Positions 43,228 through 52,089 of a stretch of DNA of 64,000 nucleotides are shown in pieces. How positions within the stretch are numbered: position 1 is the first letter of the stretch; each line of letters opens with the position of its first letter. The position numbers were made by a program, and so were the translations under genes. The notes beneath the pieces were generated by a model that ran no database searches, was not told the DNA's origin, and worked only from the letters and a program-made list of their open reading frames with translations. The stretch is from CAXBMB01 sp963976695. Lineage in GTDB: Bacteria > Pseudomonadota > Alphaproteobacteria > Kiloniellales > DSM-21159. The DNA is taken from the NCBI GenBank assembly GCA_963976695.1, contig CAXBMB010000004.1:27271-91270 (forward strand). Direction: 5' to 3'.

Positions 43228-43614
43228 GTGCTTCTCCCTATCTCCGGGCAGAGAACCAGAAGTCTGACCACCTCGCTATTGAATTAATTTCACCTTGGTG
43301 GAATCGCGCTCAACCCTCAGCGGATCCGGTTTCTCGTTCGGGTCGGCGGTGTGCCGCCAAGGTGTGGCCGCTGAGTTGGATTGCCGTGGCCCCCGCGGCG
43401 CTTGCGGGGCGTTTGAGCGCCCCGCGCCGGCGGACAGACCGGCGGGCAAAGGCAACTCCGGGACGGCGGCCACCGCGCCGCCGGCGCCCTGACGCGCCAA
43501 CGCCGATCGCGGCTTAACAAAGAATTTAGCATCTGCCGGCTCGCCTTCGCGCAAGCTCTTGGGGTAGCTTTGCCATGCAACGGCGTCGCCGCGCGATCAC
43601 GGGAGAAGGTGAAC
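43228..43614. other. Divergent intergenic region
   Basis: Between the MttB-like gene and the ABC binding-protein gene. GC-rich with a CGGCGCTTGCGGGGCG...CGCCCCGCGCCG-type inverted stretch near 43400-43430. No gene supported. Confidence 0.35.
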
Positions 43615-45327
43615 ATGATATTTGCATTGGCGGCTTTACGGTTTGGTCTGGCCTTTCCGGCGGCGATTTTGTTTGCCGCCTTGTTGTTTTCTCAGCACCC
43701 GGCGCAGGCGGCCAACGACGATTTGCCCGATAGCGGCACCTTGACCATCGGCATTACTCAATTCCCGTCCACCCTCAACCCCAACATCGATTCGATGCTG
43801 GCGAAAACCTACGTTCTGGGCATGACCTCGCGGCCGCTCACCCACTATGGCGTCGACTGGCTGCCCTTTTGCATGCTCTGCGTTGAACTCCCCTCCTTGG
43901 ACGACGGCTCGGCCTGGCTCGAGGACCTGCCCTCCGGCAAAAAGGGCATCGCCGTTACCTATACCCTGCAGCCGGACGCCACCTGGGGCGACGGCATCCC
44001 GGTAACCACCGACGACGTGCTCTTTACCTGGCAGGTTGGTAAGAACCCCAAGTCAGGGGTCGCCAACGCCGAGATGTACAAGCGCATTCGTGCCATCACC
44101 ATCAAGGATGACAAGACCTTTGTCCTGCATCTCGACAGGGTGACCTTCGACTACCCGTCGCTGCCTGATTTTCGCCTCTTGCCGGCCCACATTGAACGCC
44201 CGATTTTCGAAGCCGATCCCGCCGAATACCGCAACCGGACCGCTTTCGATACGGATCCGACCAATCCCGGCCTGTCCTTCGGTCCGTACAGCATCACCAG
44301 AATCGAACGGGGCGCGGAAATTGAACTGCTGCCCAACATCCGGTGGTGGGGCGACCCGCCGGCCTTCGACCGGATTATCATCCGCACCATCGAAAACACC
44401 GCCGCGCTGGAGGCCAACCTGCTGTCGGGGGCGATTGACATGGTCTCCGGCGAGTTGGGCTTCAGCCTGGACCAGGCCCTGGCTTTCGAGGCGCGCCACG
44501 GCGACAAGTACAACATTATTTTCAAGCCCGGGCTGATCTATGAGCACATTGATCTGAACCTGGACAATCCGCTGCTTGAGCTGGAGGGGGTGCGCAAGGC
44601 GCTGCTCATGGGGATCGACCGCCAGGCCATCAGCGAAAAGCTGTTCAAGAGCAAGCAACCGGTGGCCAACAGCAGCGTTTCACCGCTGGACTGGATTTAT
44701 GACCCCAACGCCCGACGCTACGCCTATGACCCCAAGGCCGCCATCGCGATTTTGGAAGAGATCGGCTTTACCCAAGTCAAAAACGGCGTGCGCTATAACG
44801 CAGCGGGCACCAAGCTCTCCCTCGAGATCATGACCACCGCGGGCAACCGCAGTCGCGAGATGGTGGAGCAGGTGTTAAAGAGCCAGTTGAAGAAAATCGG
44901 CGTCGAACTGATCATCCGCAACGAGCCGGCCAGGGTGTTCTTCGGCCAAACCCTGACCCGGCGCAAGTTTACCGGCCTGGCGATGTTCGCCTGGTATTCC
45001 AGCCCGGAAAACGCGCCGCGCTCGACGCTCTATTCCGACCAGATTCCAACCGCCGCCAACGGCTGGACCGGACAAAACTACACCGGTTACAAAAACAGCG
45101 AGATGGACAAGTTGATCGACGCCATCGAAGTGGAACTGGATCGCGAAAAACGCAAAAAACTTTGGGGAAGACTACAGGATCTCTATACCCAGGACCTGCC
45201 GGTTCTGCCCCTCTACTGGCGCGCCGAGGCCTATGTTTTGCCCATCTGGCTGAAAGGCATTCGGCCGACCGGCCACCAAGGGACCACCAGCCTTTGGGTC
45301 GAACAGTGGTACCGCGCTGAAAACTAA
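43615..45327 (+). CDS. ABC transporter periplasmic binding protein, peptide/opine type (SBP family 5)
   Basis: 570 residues. Sec signal peptide at the N-terminus (LRFGLAFPAAILFAALLF ... AQAA). Family 5 blocks: TLTIGITQFPSTLNPNIDSM, GIAVTYTLQPDATWGDGIPVTTDDVLFTWQ, LLSGAIDMVSGELG, VRKALLMGIDRQAISEKLF and YTQDLPVLPLYWRAEAYV. ATG at 43615 follows GAGAAGG. First gene of a set with two permeases but no ATPase; a repeat element separates it from the permease. The ligand is unknown; the neighbouring MttB cluster makes a methylated amine compound a guess. Confidence 0.88.
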   Translation: MIFALAALRFGLAFPAAILFAALLFSQHPAQAANDDLPDSGTLTIGITQFPSTLNPNIDSMLAKTYVLGMTSRPLTHYGVDWLPFCMLCVELPSLDDGSAWLEDLPSGKKGIAVTYTLQPDATWGDGIPVTTDDVLFTWQVGKNPKSGVANAEMYKRIRAITIKDDKTFVLHLDRVTFDYPSLPDFRLLPAHIERPIFEADPAEYRNRTAFDTDPTNPGLSFGPYSITRIERGAEIELLPNIRWWGDPPAFDRIIIRTIENTAALEANLLSGAIDMVSGELGFSLDQALAFEARHGDKYNIIFKPGLIYEHIDLNLDNPLLELEGVRKALLMGIDRQAISEKLFKSKQPVANSSVSPLDWIYDPNARRYAYDPKAAIAILEEIGFTQVKNGVRYNAAGTKLSLEIMTTAGNRSREMVEQVLKSQLKKIGVELIIRNEPARVFFGQTLTRRKFTGLAMFAWYSSPENAPRSTLYSDQIPTAANGWTGQNYTGYKNSEMDKLIDAIEVELDREKRKKLWGRLQDLYTQDLPVLPLYWRAEAYVLPIWLKGIRPTGHQGTTSLWVEQWYRAEN

Positions 45328-45345
45328 CGTGTGCGCGGCGAAGAA

Positions 45346-45406
45346 AGCAGCGCTTCGACGCTGGTGGTCAAGCACCCTCGACCATACCGATCCGACTTTA
45401 GTTTAG
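45346..45406. repeat. Dispersed repeat, inverted part B with A end, between binding protein and permease
   Basis: AAAGCAGCGCTTCGACGCTG, GTCAAGCACCCTCGACCAT then ACCGATCCGACTTTAG, matching the reverse complement of part B at 5502-5566. The palindrome A is missing. It lies inside the transport operon. Confidence 0.55.
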
Positions 45407-45453
45407 GGAGCCCGTGCGAAGGCGATGTTCGATCACTTGACCGGCCCCGGCCC

Positions 45454-46407
45454 ATGACCCGGTTCTTCTTCCGTCGCGCGCTCGAAGCCCTGGTGGTGCT
45501 GTGGATCATGTCGCTGGTGATCTACGCCCTGATCGGCTTGATGCCGGGGGATCCGATTGACCTGATGATCTCGGCCAATCCCAACCTCACGTCCGACGAC
45601 GCCCAGCGGCTGAAAAGCCTGTACGGTCTGGATCAGCCGATCTGGCGGCGCTACCTCAACTGGCTGGCCGCGGCGCTGCAAGGCGACTTCGGCTATTCCC
45701 GGCTCTTTGCCCAGCCGGTGGAGACGATTCTGCTGCCGCGGCTCGGCAACAGCCTGATCCTGATGGGCGCGGCCTTTCTGCTGTCCTTTTGTCTGGCGCT
45801 GCCCGCCGGTCTGCTGGCGGCGCGCAAGCCCGGCAAGCTGCTCGACGGCGCCATCAACCTCTTTGCCTTTGCCGGCATCTCCCTGCCGCCCTTTTGGCTG
45901 GCGATTTTATTGATGATGCTGTTCGCCGTGACCTTGGGCTGGCTGCCGGCCGGGGGCATGGGCGAGCCCGGCCTGTTGGGCCGCCTGCCCTATCTGGTTT
46001 TACCGGTGATGACGCTGACCCTGGCGTCGGTCGGCGGGCAAACCCGCTACCTGCGCGCCGCGATGATTGAAGCGCTTCGCCAGGACTATATCCGCACCGC
46101 CCGCGCCAAGGGGCTCAGCGAGCGCCGGATTCTCACCGGGCATGCGCTGCGCAACGCCATGATTCCGGTGGTCACCATCCTGGCGCTGGACTTTGGCAGT
46201 CTGTTTGGCGGCGCCTTGATTACCGAAACGCTGTTTGGCTGGCTGGGCATGGGCAAGACCATTTACGACGCCATCATGGGCAACGACTACAACCTCGCCC
46301 TGGTCGGCCTGCTGCTGGCCACCGGGACGGTTCTGGTCGCCAATATTCTGGCCGACCTGACCTATGCCTGGCTGGACCCCAGGATCAGCTACGAGGCCGC
46401 GGCATGA
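45454..46407 (+). CDS. ABC transporter permease, DppB/OppB type
   Basis: 317 residues, about six membrane helices. FFFRRALEALVVLWIMSLVIYALIGLMPGDP is the DppB start, followed by a periplasmic segment and the permease core with the EAA-type loop EALRQDYIRTARAKGLSERRILTGHALRN. ATG at 45454 is the family start. Its stop overlaps the next permease start (ATGA). Confidence 0.9.
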   Translation: MTRFFFRRALEALVVLWIMSLVIYALIGLMPGDPIDLMISANPNLTSDDAQRLKSLYGLDQPIWRRYLNWLAAALQGDFGYSRLFAQPVETILLPRLGNSLILMGAAFLLSFCLALPAGLLAARKPGKLLDGAINLFAFAGISLPPFWLAILLMMLFAVTLGWLPAGGMGEPGLLGRLPYLVLPVMTLTLASVGGQTRYLRAAMIEALRQDYIRTARAKGLSERRILTGHALRNAMIPVVTILALDFGSLFGGALITETLFGWLGMGKTIYDAIMGNDYNLALVGLLLATGTVLVANILADLTYAWLDPRISYEAAA

Positions 46408-47354
46408 GTTCGGCGAAACCACAGCTGGCCGCCCAGGCCGCCCAGGCTCTGGCGCCGCGCCAATCCCCCTGGCGCTTGCTGGCGGGGCGCTTTGCAAAGC
46501 ATCGCCTCGCGGTCCTTTCGCTGATCCTGATCCTGCTGCTGGCCACGGCGGCCTGGGCGGCCCCGCTGGTCGAAGCCTGGCGCGGCCTGGACGCCAACGA
46601 GGTGGATCTGTTCGCCCTGACCGCCCCGCCCTCGCCGGCGCACCTGCTGGGCACCGACGAACTGGGCCGCGATCTGCTGTTGCGGCTGCTCTACGGCGGG
46701 CGCGTTTCCTTGACGGTGGCGCTCACCGCCGCCTTCTTCGCCGCCACGCTGGGGACCTTCCTCGGCCTGGTGGCGGGTTATTTCGGCGGCCGGCTGGACT
46801 CGCTGCTGATGCGCCTAGCCGACTCGGTCATCGCCCTGCCGCTGCTGCCGCTGTTGATCGTGCTGGCGGCGCTGGATCTCAGCAAGCTGGGCCTGCCGCA
46901 AAGCTGGGTGCAGTCGGAAGCGCTGTCCTTCTATCGCATCGTCTTTCTTATCGTCCTGGTCGGCTGGACCACCGTGGCGCGGCTGGTGCGCTCGGCAACC
47001 CTTAGTCTGAAGGCGCGGGAATTCGTGCTGGCGGCCGAGGCCTTGGGAGCGGGCCCCTGGCGGATCATGCTGCGGCACATCCTGCCCAACGCGGTGTCGC
47101 CGATCGTCGTCGCCACCACCCTGTCGATCGGCAACATCATCCTGCTGGAATCGGTGCTGTCTTTCCTCGGCCTGGGCATTCAGCCGCCGCTGCCGTCCTG
47201 GGGCAACATGCTGACCGGGGCGCAGGAAACCATCTGGGGCGCGCCCCATCTCGCCCTCTGGCCCGGCCTGCTGATCTTTGTCACGGTCATCAGCTTCAAT
47301 TTCCTCGGCGACGGCCTGCAAGACGCCCTCGACCCCCGCAGCGAAAAGCGCTAG
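46404..47354 (+). CDS. ABC transporter permease, DppC/OppC type
   Basis: 316 residues. LLGTDELGRDLLLRLLYGGRVSL is the DppC signature after the first helix, and SLKAREFVLAAEALGAGPWRIMLRHILPN is the ATPase-contact loop. No ATPase genes follow; instead the frame runs to a CTAG in which the TAG also serves, on the other strand, as the stop of the convergent tenI-like gene. It may borrow the ATPases of the second importer at 54-56 kb. Confidence 0.9.
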   Translation: MSSAKPQLAAQAAQALAPRQSPWRLLAGRFAKHRLAVLSLILILLLATAAWAAPLVEAWRGLDANEVDLFALTAPPSPAHLLGTDELGRDLLLRLLYGGRVSLTVALTAAFFAATLGTFLGLVAGYFGGRLDSLLMRLADSVIALPLLPLLIVLAALDLSKLGLPQSWVQSEALSFYRIVFLIVLVGWTTVARLVRSATLSLKAREFVLAAEALGAGPWRIMLRHILPNAVSPIVVATTLSIGNIILLESVLSFLGLGIQPPLPSWGNMLTGAQETIWGAPHLALWPGLLIFVTVISFNFLGDGLQDALDPRSEKR

Positions 47355-48046
47355 CCGGCGATCGGAGGCGGGCGGTGCGCGGCCGCGCGCGCCAAAAGGG
47401 CCTTGATCACCGCCGCCGGGTCATCGGCGCGCATCACCGCGCCCATCACCGCCGCCCCCGCCGCACCGGCCGCCAGCGCCGCGGGATACAGGTCGGCGGT
47501 GAGCCCGCCCAAGGCCAGCACCGGCAACGGACAGTCGACGACCAGCCGCGCGAACCCCGCCTCGGTCAAGGCCGGGCCATATCCGGGTTTACTCTGCGTC
47601 GGCAAAAAGGGGCTGAGGGTGACGTAGTCGACCCGCGCCGCCACAGCCGCGCGCAAGGCCTGAGCGTCATGGCAGGACAAACCGATCAAGGCCGACGGGC
47701 CCAGTTGCCGACGCGCCTTTTCCACGGCGCCGGGGTCTTGCAGATGCAAGCCCACACGGGCCCGCGCCGGTCCGCCAAAGGCCATCTGGGTTTCATGGGC
47801 CAGCGCGAGATCGGCGGAAATCGAAACCCAGGCGCCGTCATGGGGACGGGCCAGCTCGCACAGCGCCTGGGCCAACTGCATGCGCAGGTGCGGGTGAAGG
47901 TCCTTGTCCCGCAGCAGGAACCAGCGCCCGCCGCCGGCAAAAACCTGGGCGGCGATCTCCAACAGCGGACGCCGGGCCTGCTGCCGGTCGCTGATCACCA
48001 GCAAGGCTGGATCGGGAAGCGGTCGCGCGGAAACCATCTCGGCCAT
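47351..48046 (-). CDS. tenI: TenI/ThiE family protein, probable thiazole tautomerase
   Basis: 231 residues of the ThiE/TenI TIM-barrel family. VGLHLQDPGAVEKARRQLG, LIGLSCHDAQAL and VDYVTLSPFLPTQSKPGYGP are family blocks, with the SPF-PT-SKPG wording common in TenI. Position last in a thiO-thiS-thiG operon matches TenI, which aromatises the ThiG product, and a better ThiE exists at 30 kb. Activity as a thiamine-phosphate synthase cannot be excluded. Starts in a TGATG overlap with the thiG stop and shares a CTAG stop with the convergent permease. Confidence 0.75.
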   Translation of the reverse strand: MAEMVSARPLPDPALLVISDRQQARRPLLEIAAQVFAGGGRWFLLRDKDLHPHLRMQLAQALCELARPHDGAWVSISADLALAHETQMAFGGPARARVGLHLQDPGAVEKARRQLGPSALIGLSCHDAQALRAAVAARVDYVTLSPFLPTQSKPGYGPALTEAGFARLVVDCPLPVLALGGLTADLYPAALAAGAAGAAVMGAVMRADDPAAVIKALLARAAAHRPPPIAG

Positions 48047-48831
48047 CAGCTCCCCACCAGTCCCATCTGCGGGCTGGAGGCCTGGGCGCGGCCGCGCCGC
48101 GGAATGCGCCCCGCCAAACGGGCGAAGCGCCCCGCCGCCACCGCCGCCTTCATGGCCCGAGCCATGGCGACAGGGTCCAGCGCCTTGGCGACCGCCGTAT
48201 TCACCAGCACGGCGTCACACCCCAGCTCCATGGCCTGGGCGGCGTCCGAGGCGGTGCCTAGACCGGCGTCACAGACCACCGGCACCGGACTTTGGGCGCA
48301 GATCAACTCGAGATTGGCGGGGTTGGCCACCCCCATTCCCGAGCCGATCAACGAGCCCATCGGCATCACCGCCGCGGCGCCCAGATCGGCCAGCCGGCGG
48401 CAAACAACCGGATCGTCGTTGCAGTAGGGCAGCACCACAAAGCCTTCTGCCACCAGGATTTCGGTGGCCGCCAACAGCTCGTTGACATCGGGGTAGAGGG
48501 TTTGGCGGTCGCCGATCACCTCCAGCTTGACCCACGCGGTGCCCAGGGCCTCGCGCCCCAACTGCGCGGTTAACACCGCGTCGCGGGCGGTTTCGCAGCC
48601 GGCGGTGTTGGGCAAAAAGCCATAGCCGCTCAGCAGCCTGGTCGTGTCCTCGGTCGCGGCGGCAAGATTGACCCGGCGCAGCGACAAGGTCACCAGTTCC
48701 GTGCCGCTGGCGGCCACCGCCTCGGTCATGATTTGTTGATTGGGATAGCCGGCGGTGCCAAGGAACAGCCGGGAGGAAAAGCGCTTGTCGGCGATGGTCA
48801 GCGGGTCGGCGGGGGATGGAATCTCGGTCAT
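48046..48831 (-). CDS. thiG: Thiazole synthase
   Basis: 261 residues. FSSRLFLGTAGYPNQQIMTEAVAASGTELVTLSLRR, WVKLEVIGD (Schiff-base Lys), LVAEGFVVLPYCNDDPVVCRRLADLGAAAVMPMGSLIGSG and VPVVCDAGLGTASDAAQAMELGCDAVLVNTAVAKA give the whole ThiG barrel. It builds thiazole phosphate from DXP, the ThiS thiocarboxylate and dehydroglycine. ATG at 48831 has AGGTG upstream; an earlier in-frame start overlaps thiS. Between thiS and tenI in one operon. Confidence 0.95.
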   Translation of the reverse strand: MTEIPSPADPLTIADKRFSSRLFLGTAGYPNQQIMTEAVAASGTELVTLSLRRVNLAAATEDTTRLLSGYGFLPNTAGCETARDAVLTAQLGREALGTAWVKLEVIGDRQTLYPDVNELLAATEILVAEGFVVLPYCNDDPVVCRRLADLGAAAVMPMGSLIGSGMGVANPANLELICAQSPVPVVCDAGLGTASDAAQAMELGCDAVLVNTAVAKALDPVAMARAMKAAVAAGRFARLAGRIPRRGRAQASSPQMGLVGS

Positions 48832-48883
48832 GGGACGCACCTGTGAAAGCAAGACGGGAACTACCGGCGGCAGCGGTCGGCGG

Positions 48884-49159
48884 TCAGCCGCCGCCAACCG
48901 CCTTGACGATCTCAATGACATCGCCCTCGGCCAAACGAACCGAAAGCCAGTCGGCCCGACGAACCAGGGCGCCGTTGCGCGCCAGGGCGATGCGCGGTCG
49001 CGCCGGACGTGCCGCCGGATCGTCGTGCGACGGGCCGCGTGGCGGGGTGATCGGCGGGACGCAATCTTGCAAAGCCTGCGCCAGACCTTCCGCCTTGAGA
49101 AGGTCCGCCAGGGTGCGCGCCTGACTTTCCCTGCTTTGTCCGTTGATGATTAATTTCAT
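48884..49159 (-). CDS. thiS: Sulfur carrier protein ThiS, with an internal extension
   Basis: 91 residues against about 66 usually. MKLIINGQ at the start, IALARNGALVRRADWLSVRLAEGDVIEIVKAVGGG at the end with the C-terminal Gly-Gly that is adenylated and thiocarboxylated. The extra residues are a Pro/Arg/Asp-rich stretch near 34-55 (PPITPPRGPSHDDPAARPAR) in the loop before the central strand. AGGAG 8 nt before the ATG. No thiF is present in the window. Confidence 0.9.
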   Translation of the reverse strand: MKLIINGQSRESQARTLADLLKAEGLAQALQDCVPPITPPRGPSHDDPAARPARPRIALARNGALVRRADWLSVRLAEGDVIEIVKAVGGG

Positions 49160-49214
49160 GACGCCTGCTCCTGCTGTCCAATCGGTCGTCGGCGGCCCGG
49201 TGATCGATCCGCGG

Positions 49215-50507
49215 CTAGGTGGAGGGAACCGGCGGGCGCGGCGGGGGAAAAAACCGACTTGGCGAAAAAGGCTTTGCCGGCGCCGCCATCTCGCCGCCGG
49301 TCAGGTAGCCGGTCAGCAACCGCGCGGTGGCCGGGGCCAATAGGATGCCATTGCGGTGATGACCGGTCGCCAGGATCAAGCCGGGCAGCCGCCCTTCGCC
49401 CAAAAGCGGCGCGTCGTCGCGCGAAGTTGGCCGCAACCCGACCCAGCTCTCCAGCAGCGCCAACTCCTCCAGACCGGGCAGCGCGCGGCGCGCGGCTTCC
49501 AGCAGCGCATAGAGCCCCCCGGCGGTGTTGTGCATGTCAAAGCCGCGCTCCTCGACGGTCGCGCCGATGATCAGCCGCCCGTCGTGGGTCGGCACCAGGT
49601 GAACGCTTTCCGTCCACACCACCTGGGTCAGCAAGGATGCCGCCCCCGGAGTCTGCGCCAAGGCCAAGGATTGTCCCTTCAGCGGCCGCACCGGCGGGCG
49701 GGCCGTTTTCGGTATGGCGGGCAGGTCGCCGGACCACGCCCCCGCCGCCAGCAGCACCTGGGAGGCGCGAATTTCCTGCCCCGCCACCGCCAGCCCGGCG
49801 ACCCGCCCCTGCTCCAGCACCAGCCCGGTCACCGGCGAGAAAGCATAAAGGCTTGCCCCGGCCTGCTGAGCCGCCCTGGCCAGCGCCGCCGTCAAGCGTT
49901 TCGAATCAACCTGATGATCGCGGGCGCAGCGTGACCCGGCGGCCACCCCGGGACGCAAGCCCGGCTCCAGGTCGCGCACCTCGGCGCTGCCCAGCCAAGT
50001 TAACTCCACACCCAGGCTGCGTTGAAAATCATGACGGAACCGCAGGCGCTCCACCTCGTCGCGGGTCAGCGCCACCTGCAGAATACCCGGCGTCCGATAG
50101 CCCAGCGCCAGGCCACTGTCGGCCTCCAGCTCCGCGACGAAGTCGGGCCACAGCTCTTGGCTGTAGCGGCCCAATGCCCAAAGATCCTCGCCGCCCGGCT
50201 CGGTTTCACTGCCCGCCGCCAGCATGCCCGACGCCGCGCGGCTGGCCCCCGCGCCCAGCGCCGCCGCCTCGAACAGTCCCACGCTTAGCCCGGCCTTGGC
50301 GGCCTGCCAGGCCACGGCCAAGCCGTTGACGCCGCCGCCGATAACCGCCAAGTCGAAGCGCGACTCCAACCCCGGTCGCCAGGCGGGGACCAGCGGCGCA
50401 AACGGCAAGGCGACGCGCGCCGCCGCGGCCAGATGATAGCCATCCTCGGGAACGGCAAGGTCGGAATCGTCCGCCGCAACGGCGACGGTGGAGTGGTTAG
50501 GACGCAC
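49215..50507 (-). CDS. thiO: Glycine oxidase ThiO
   Basis: FAD-dependent amine oxidase: FDLAVIGGGVNGLAVAW is the nucleotide-binding motif, GASRAASGMLAAGSE the second FAD contact, and LILATGHHRNGILLAPATA the C-terminal motif. It supplies dehydroglycine to ThiG from glycine and O2. The start is uncertain: the frame is open through the riboswitch, so only starts after it make sense. The GTG given lies 10 nt after AAGGGAG; a GTG three codons earlier, and TTG codons at 50408 and 50369 nearer the FAD motif, are alternatives and would give a more usual length of about 385. Confidence 0.85.
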   Translation of the reverse strand: MRPNHSTVAVAADDSDLAVPEDGYHLAAAARVALPFAPLVPAWRPGLESRFDLAVIGGGVNGLAVAWQAAKAGLSVGLFEAAALGAGASRAASGMLAAGSETEPGGEDLWALGRYSQELWPDFVAELEADSGLALGYRTPGILQVALTRDEVERLRFRHDFQRSLGVELTWLGSAEVRDLEPGLRPGVAAGSRCARDHQVDSKRLTAALARAAQQAGASLYAFSPVTGLVLEQGRVAGLAVAGQEIRASQVLLAAGAWSGDLPAIPKTARPPVRPLKGQSLALAQTPGAASLLTQVVWTESVHLVPTHDGRLIIGATVEERGFDMHNTAGGLYALLEAARRALPGLEELALLESWVGLRPTSRDDAPLLGEGRLPGLILATGHHRNGILLAPATARLLTGYLTGGEMAAPAKPFSPSRFFPPPRPPVPST

Positions 50508-50513
50508 GGGCGT

Positions 50514-50627
50514 CACGCTCCCTTCGCTGGCAAGGCCACCGACAGCGTCGGGTGGGACCAGAGCAGGTTCAATGGGTCTAATCTCAGCCGGCCATTTGCA
50601 TACGCGCTGCGCCGGCACCCCAGCATG
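50514..50627 (-). promoter_or_regulatory. TPP riboswitch (Thi box) of the thiOSG-tenI operon
   Basis: On the minus strand GGGGTGC, then CTGAGATTAGACCCATTGAA, CCTGCTCTGG and finally GCCAGCGAAGGGAGCG, the conserved order of the TPP aptamer. P1 can form between CATGCT (50622-50627) and AGCGTG (50514-50519). The 3' P1 strand holds a GTG in the thiO frame next to an AGGGAG, so ligand binding could directly hide the translation start. Confidence 0.9.
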
Positions 50628-50766
50628 CCCGGTGGATAAGACCGGCCGGAAAACCTCCGACAAGGTCCCTGTTCACCAGGAACGCCCCCAGTCTGACGGG
50701 CATCGACGCAGAAAGCCGCGCCATGCGCTGCCTTTCTGTCGCCAAGCACCCTGTCGTAGACTGACC

Positions 50767-50830
50767 AGAGGCGGAGTCACGGTTTAACCAGGATCACGTT
50801 GTGATTCCAGTTAAACCGATCCAACTTTAG
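50767..50830. repeat. Dispersed palindromic repeat, part A, inverted
   Basis: AGAGGCGGAGTCACGGTTTA, ACCAGGATCACGTTGTGATT, CCAGTTAAACCGATCCAACTTTAG: a long near-perfect palindrome. Compared with other copies the T-rich end again finishes in a CTTTAG/CTCTAG-like motif. Confidence 0.8.
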
Positions 50831-50956
50831 CCATTCTTCGCCGCAGAGCAATAGCCAAATCCAACGCCCGCGCCGCGCCGCCGGTGTTGGATTCAGTTTG
50901 GGCGGAAGGATGGCGGTCGGCTTTTCAAGACGTTCGCGCCCCCGGGCCCAGCCGCC

Positions 50957-51844
50957 TTAAACCTTGGGCCGGAACGGGGCGATTTGCGCCACCACCCAAT
51001 CGCGAAAAGCCTTCATCGCCGGGGTTTCGCGACGATTGAGCGGCGCCACCAGCCAGACGGCATTCTTATCCTCGATCGCCGTGAACAGCCGCACCAGACG
51101 TCCGCTGACCAGATCGTCGCCCACCAGAATGTTGTCCCCCAGGGCCACTCCCTGGTCGGCGCGCGCAGCTTCCAGGCACATAAAGCTGTCGCCCATCATC
51201 GGGCCCTTCGCCGCATCCACGCCTTGGGCGCCAACATCGACGAGCCAGTCCCGCCACCACTGGCGGCGCTCTTCATGCAGCAGCTTGACCTGGCTGAGGT
51301 CCGCGACCGTCTTGAGTTTGGCCGCCACGGCCGGAGAACAAACCGGAAAGGTAATCAGGCGGGACAGCAACGTGACCTGTAGGTCAGGCCAGTCCCCGCT
51401 GCCATAGCGGATCGCCATGTCGGCGTCATCGGTGCGAAAATCCACCCACCAGGGATCGGGATCGACTTGCAGGTCGATGTTGGCGTGCCTTTCCTGGAAG
51501 GCCGGCAGCCGCTTCAGCAAAAAGCCCATGGCAAAGGACGGCTCCACCGAGACCTTCAACTCCAGGCTCTGACCGCCGGTCAGCGCTTCTTCCGTGGCCG
51601 CATAGAGCTGGTCGAAGATTTCGGTTAGGTGATGGGAATAGCGCCCGCCGGTTTCGGTAAGCGCCACCCCGCGCGGCAGACGGCGGAACAGCCGCTTGCC
51701 CAGCCAGCCTTCCAACTCGCGGATATGGCGGCTGATCGCCGCGTGGCTGACGTTCAGCTCCGCCGCCGCCTTGGTGAAACTGCCGTGGCGGGCCGCGGTT
51801 TCGAAGGCGCGCAACCCATTCAACGACGGCAAGCGCCGCACCAT
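50957..51844 (-). CDS. LysR family transcriptional regulator (GcvA-like)
   Basis: 295 residues. HTH: LNGLRAFETAARHGSFTKAAAELNVSHAAISRHIRELEGWLGKRLFRR; effector domain with VDFRTDDADMAIRYGSGDWPDL and ARADQGVALGDNILV, the GcvA/AmpR type. Target unknown: upstream is a divergent small gene of unknown function, downstream the thi operon lies on the same strand. No amino-acid or beta-lactamase gene is beside it. Confidence 0.88.
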   Translation of the reverse strand: MVRRLPSLNGLRAFETAARHGSFTKAAAELNVSHAAISRHIRELEGWLGKRLFRRLPRGVALTETGGRYSHHLTEIFDQLYAATEEALTGGQSLELKVSVEPSFAMGFLLKRLPAFQERHANIDLQVDPDPWWVDFRTDDADMAIRYGSGDWPDLQVTLLSRLITFPVCSPAVAAKLKTVADLSQVKLLHEERRQWWRDWLVDVGAQGVDAAKGPMMGDSFMCLEAARADQGVALGDNILVGDDLVSGRLVRLFTAIEDKNAVWLVAPLNRRETPAMKAFRDWVVAQIAPFRPKV

Positions 51845-52089
51845 GCGCCCGTTCCTTTCTCACTGCCGCGCGCGCCGCCGCGTCCGGTTGCTGATCCCGT
51901 CCGGTTGCTGGTCACGCCCGGCTATCGACCGCCGCCCGCCGCTGTCGCGTTCGCTGTCGTTGTCGTTCGGCGCGGGCGCGGACTTTCCGATCAATCCATA
52001 ACATTTAGTTACATGACACGTAAACAATCAATGTTTGAACCGGCAACCCCGTCGGGCCTATATCTTGCGCAGAGAAATGGAGACTAACG

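Larger units (their letters stand above)
50508..50956. other. thiO leader and LysR 3' flank
   Basis: Contains the TPP riboswitch and a dispersed palindromic repeat (50767-50830). The rest (about 50640-50760 and 50831-50956) includes the thi promoter but nothing else recognisable. Confidence 0.45.
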
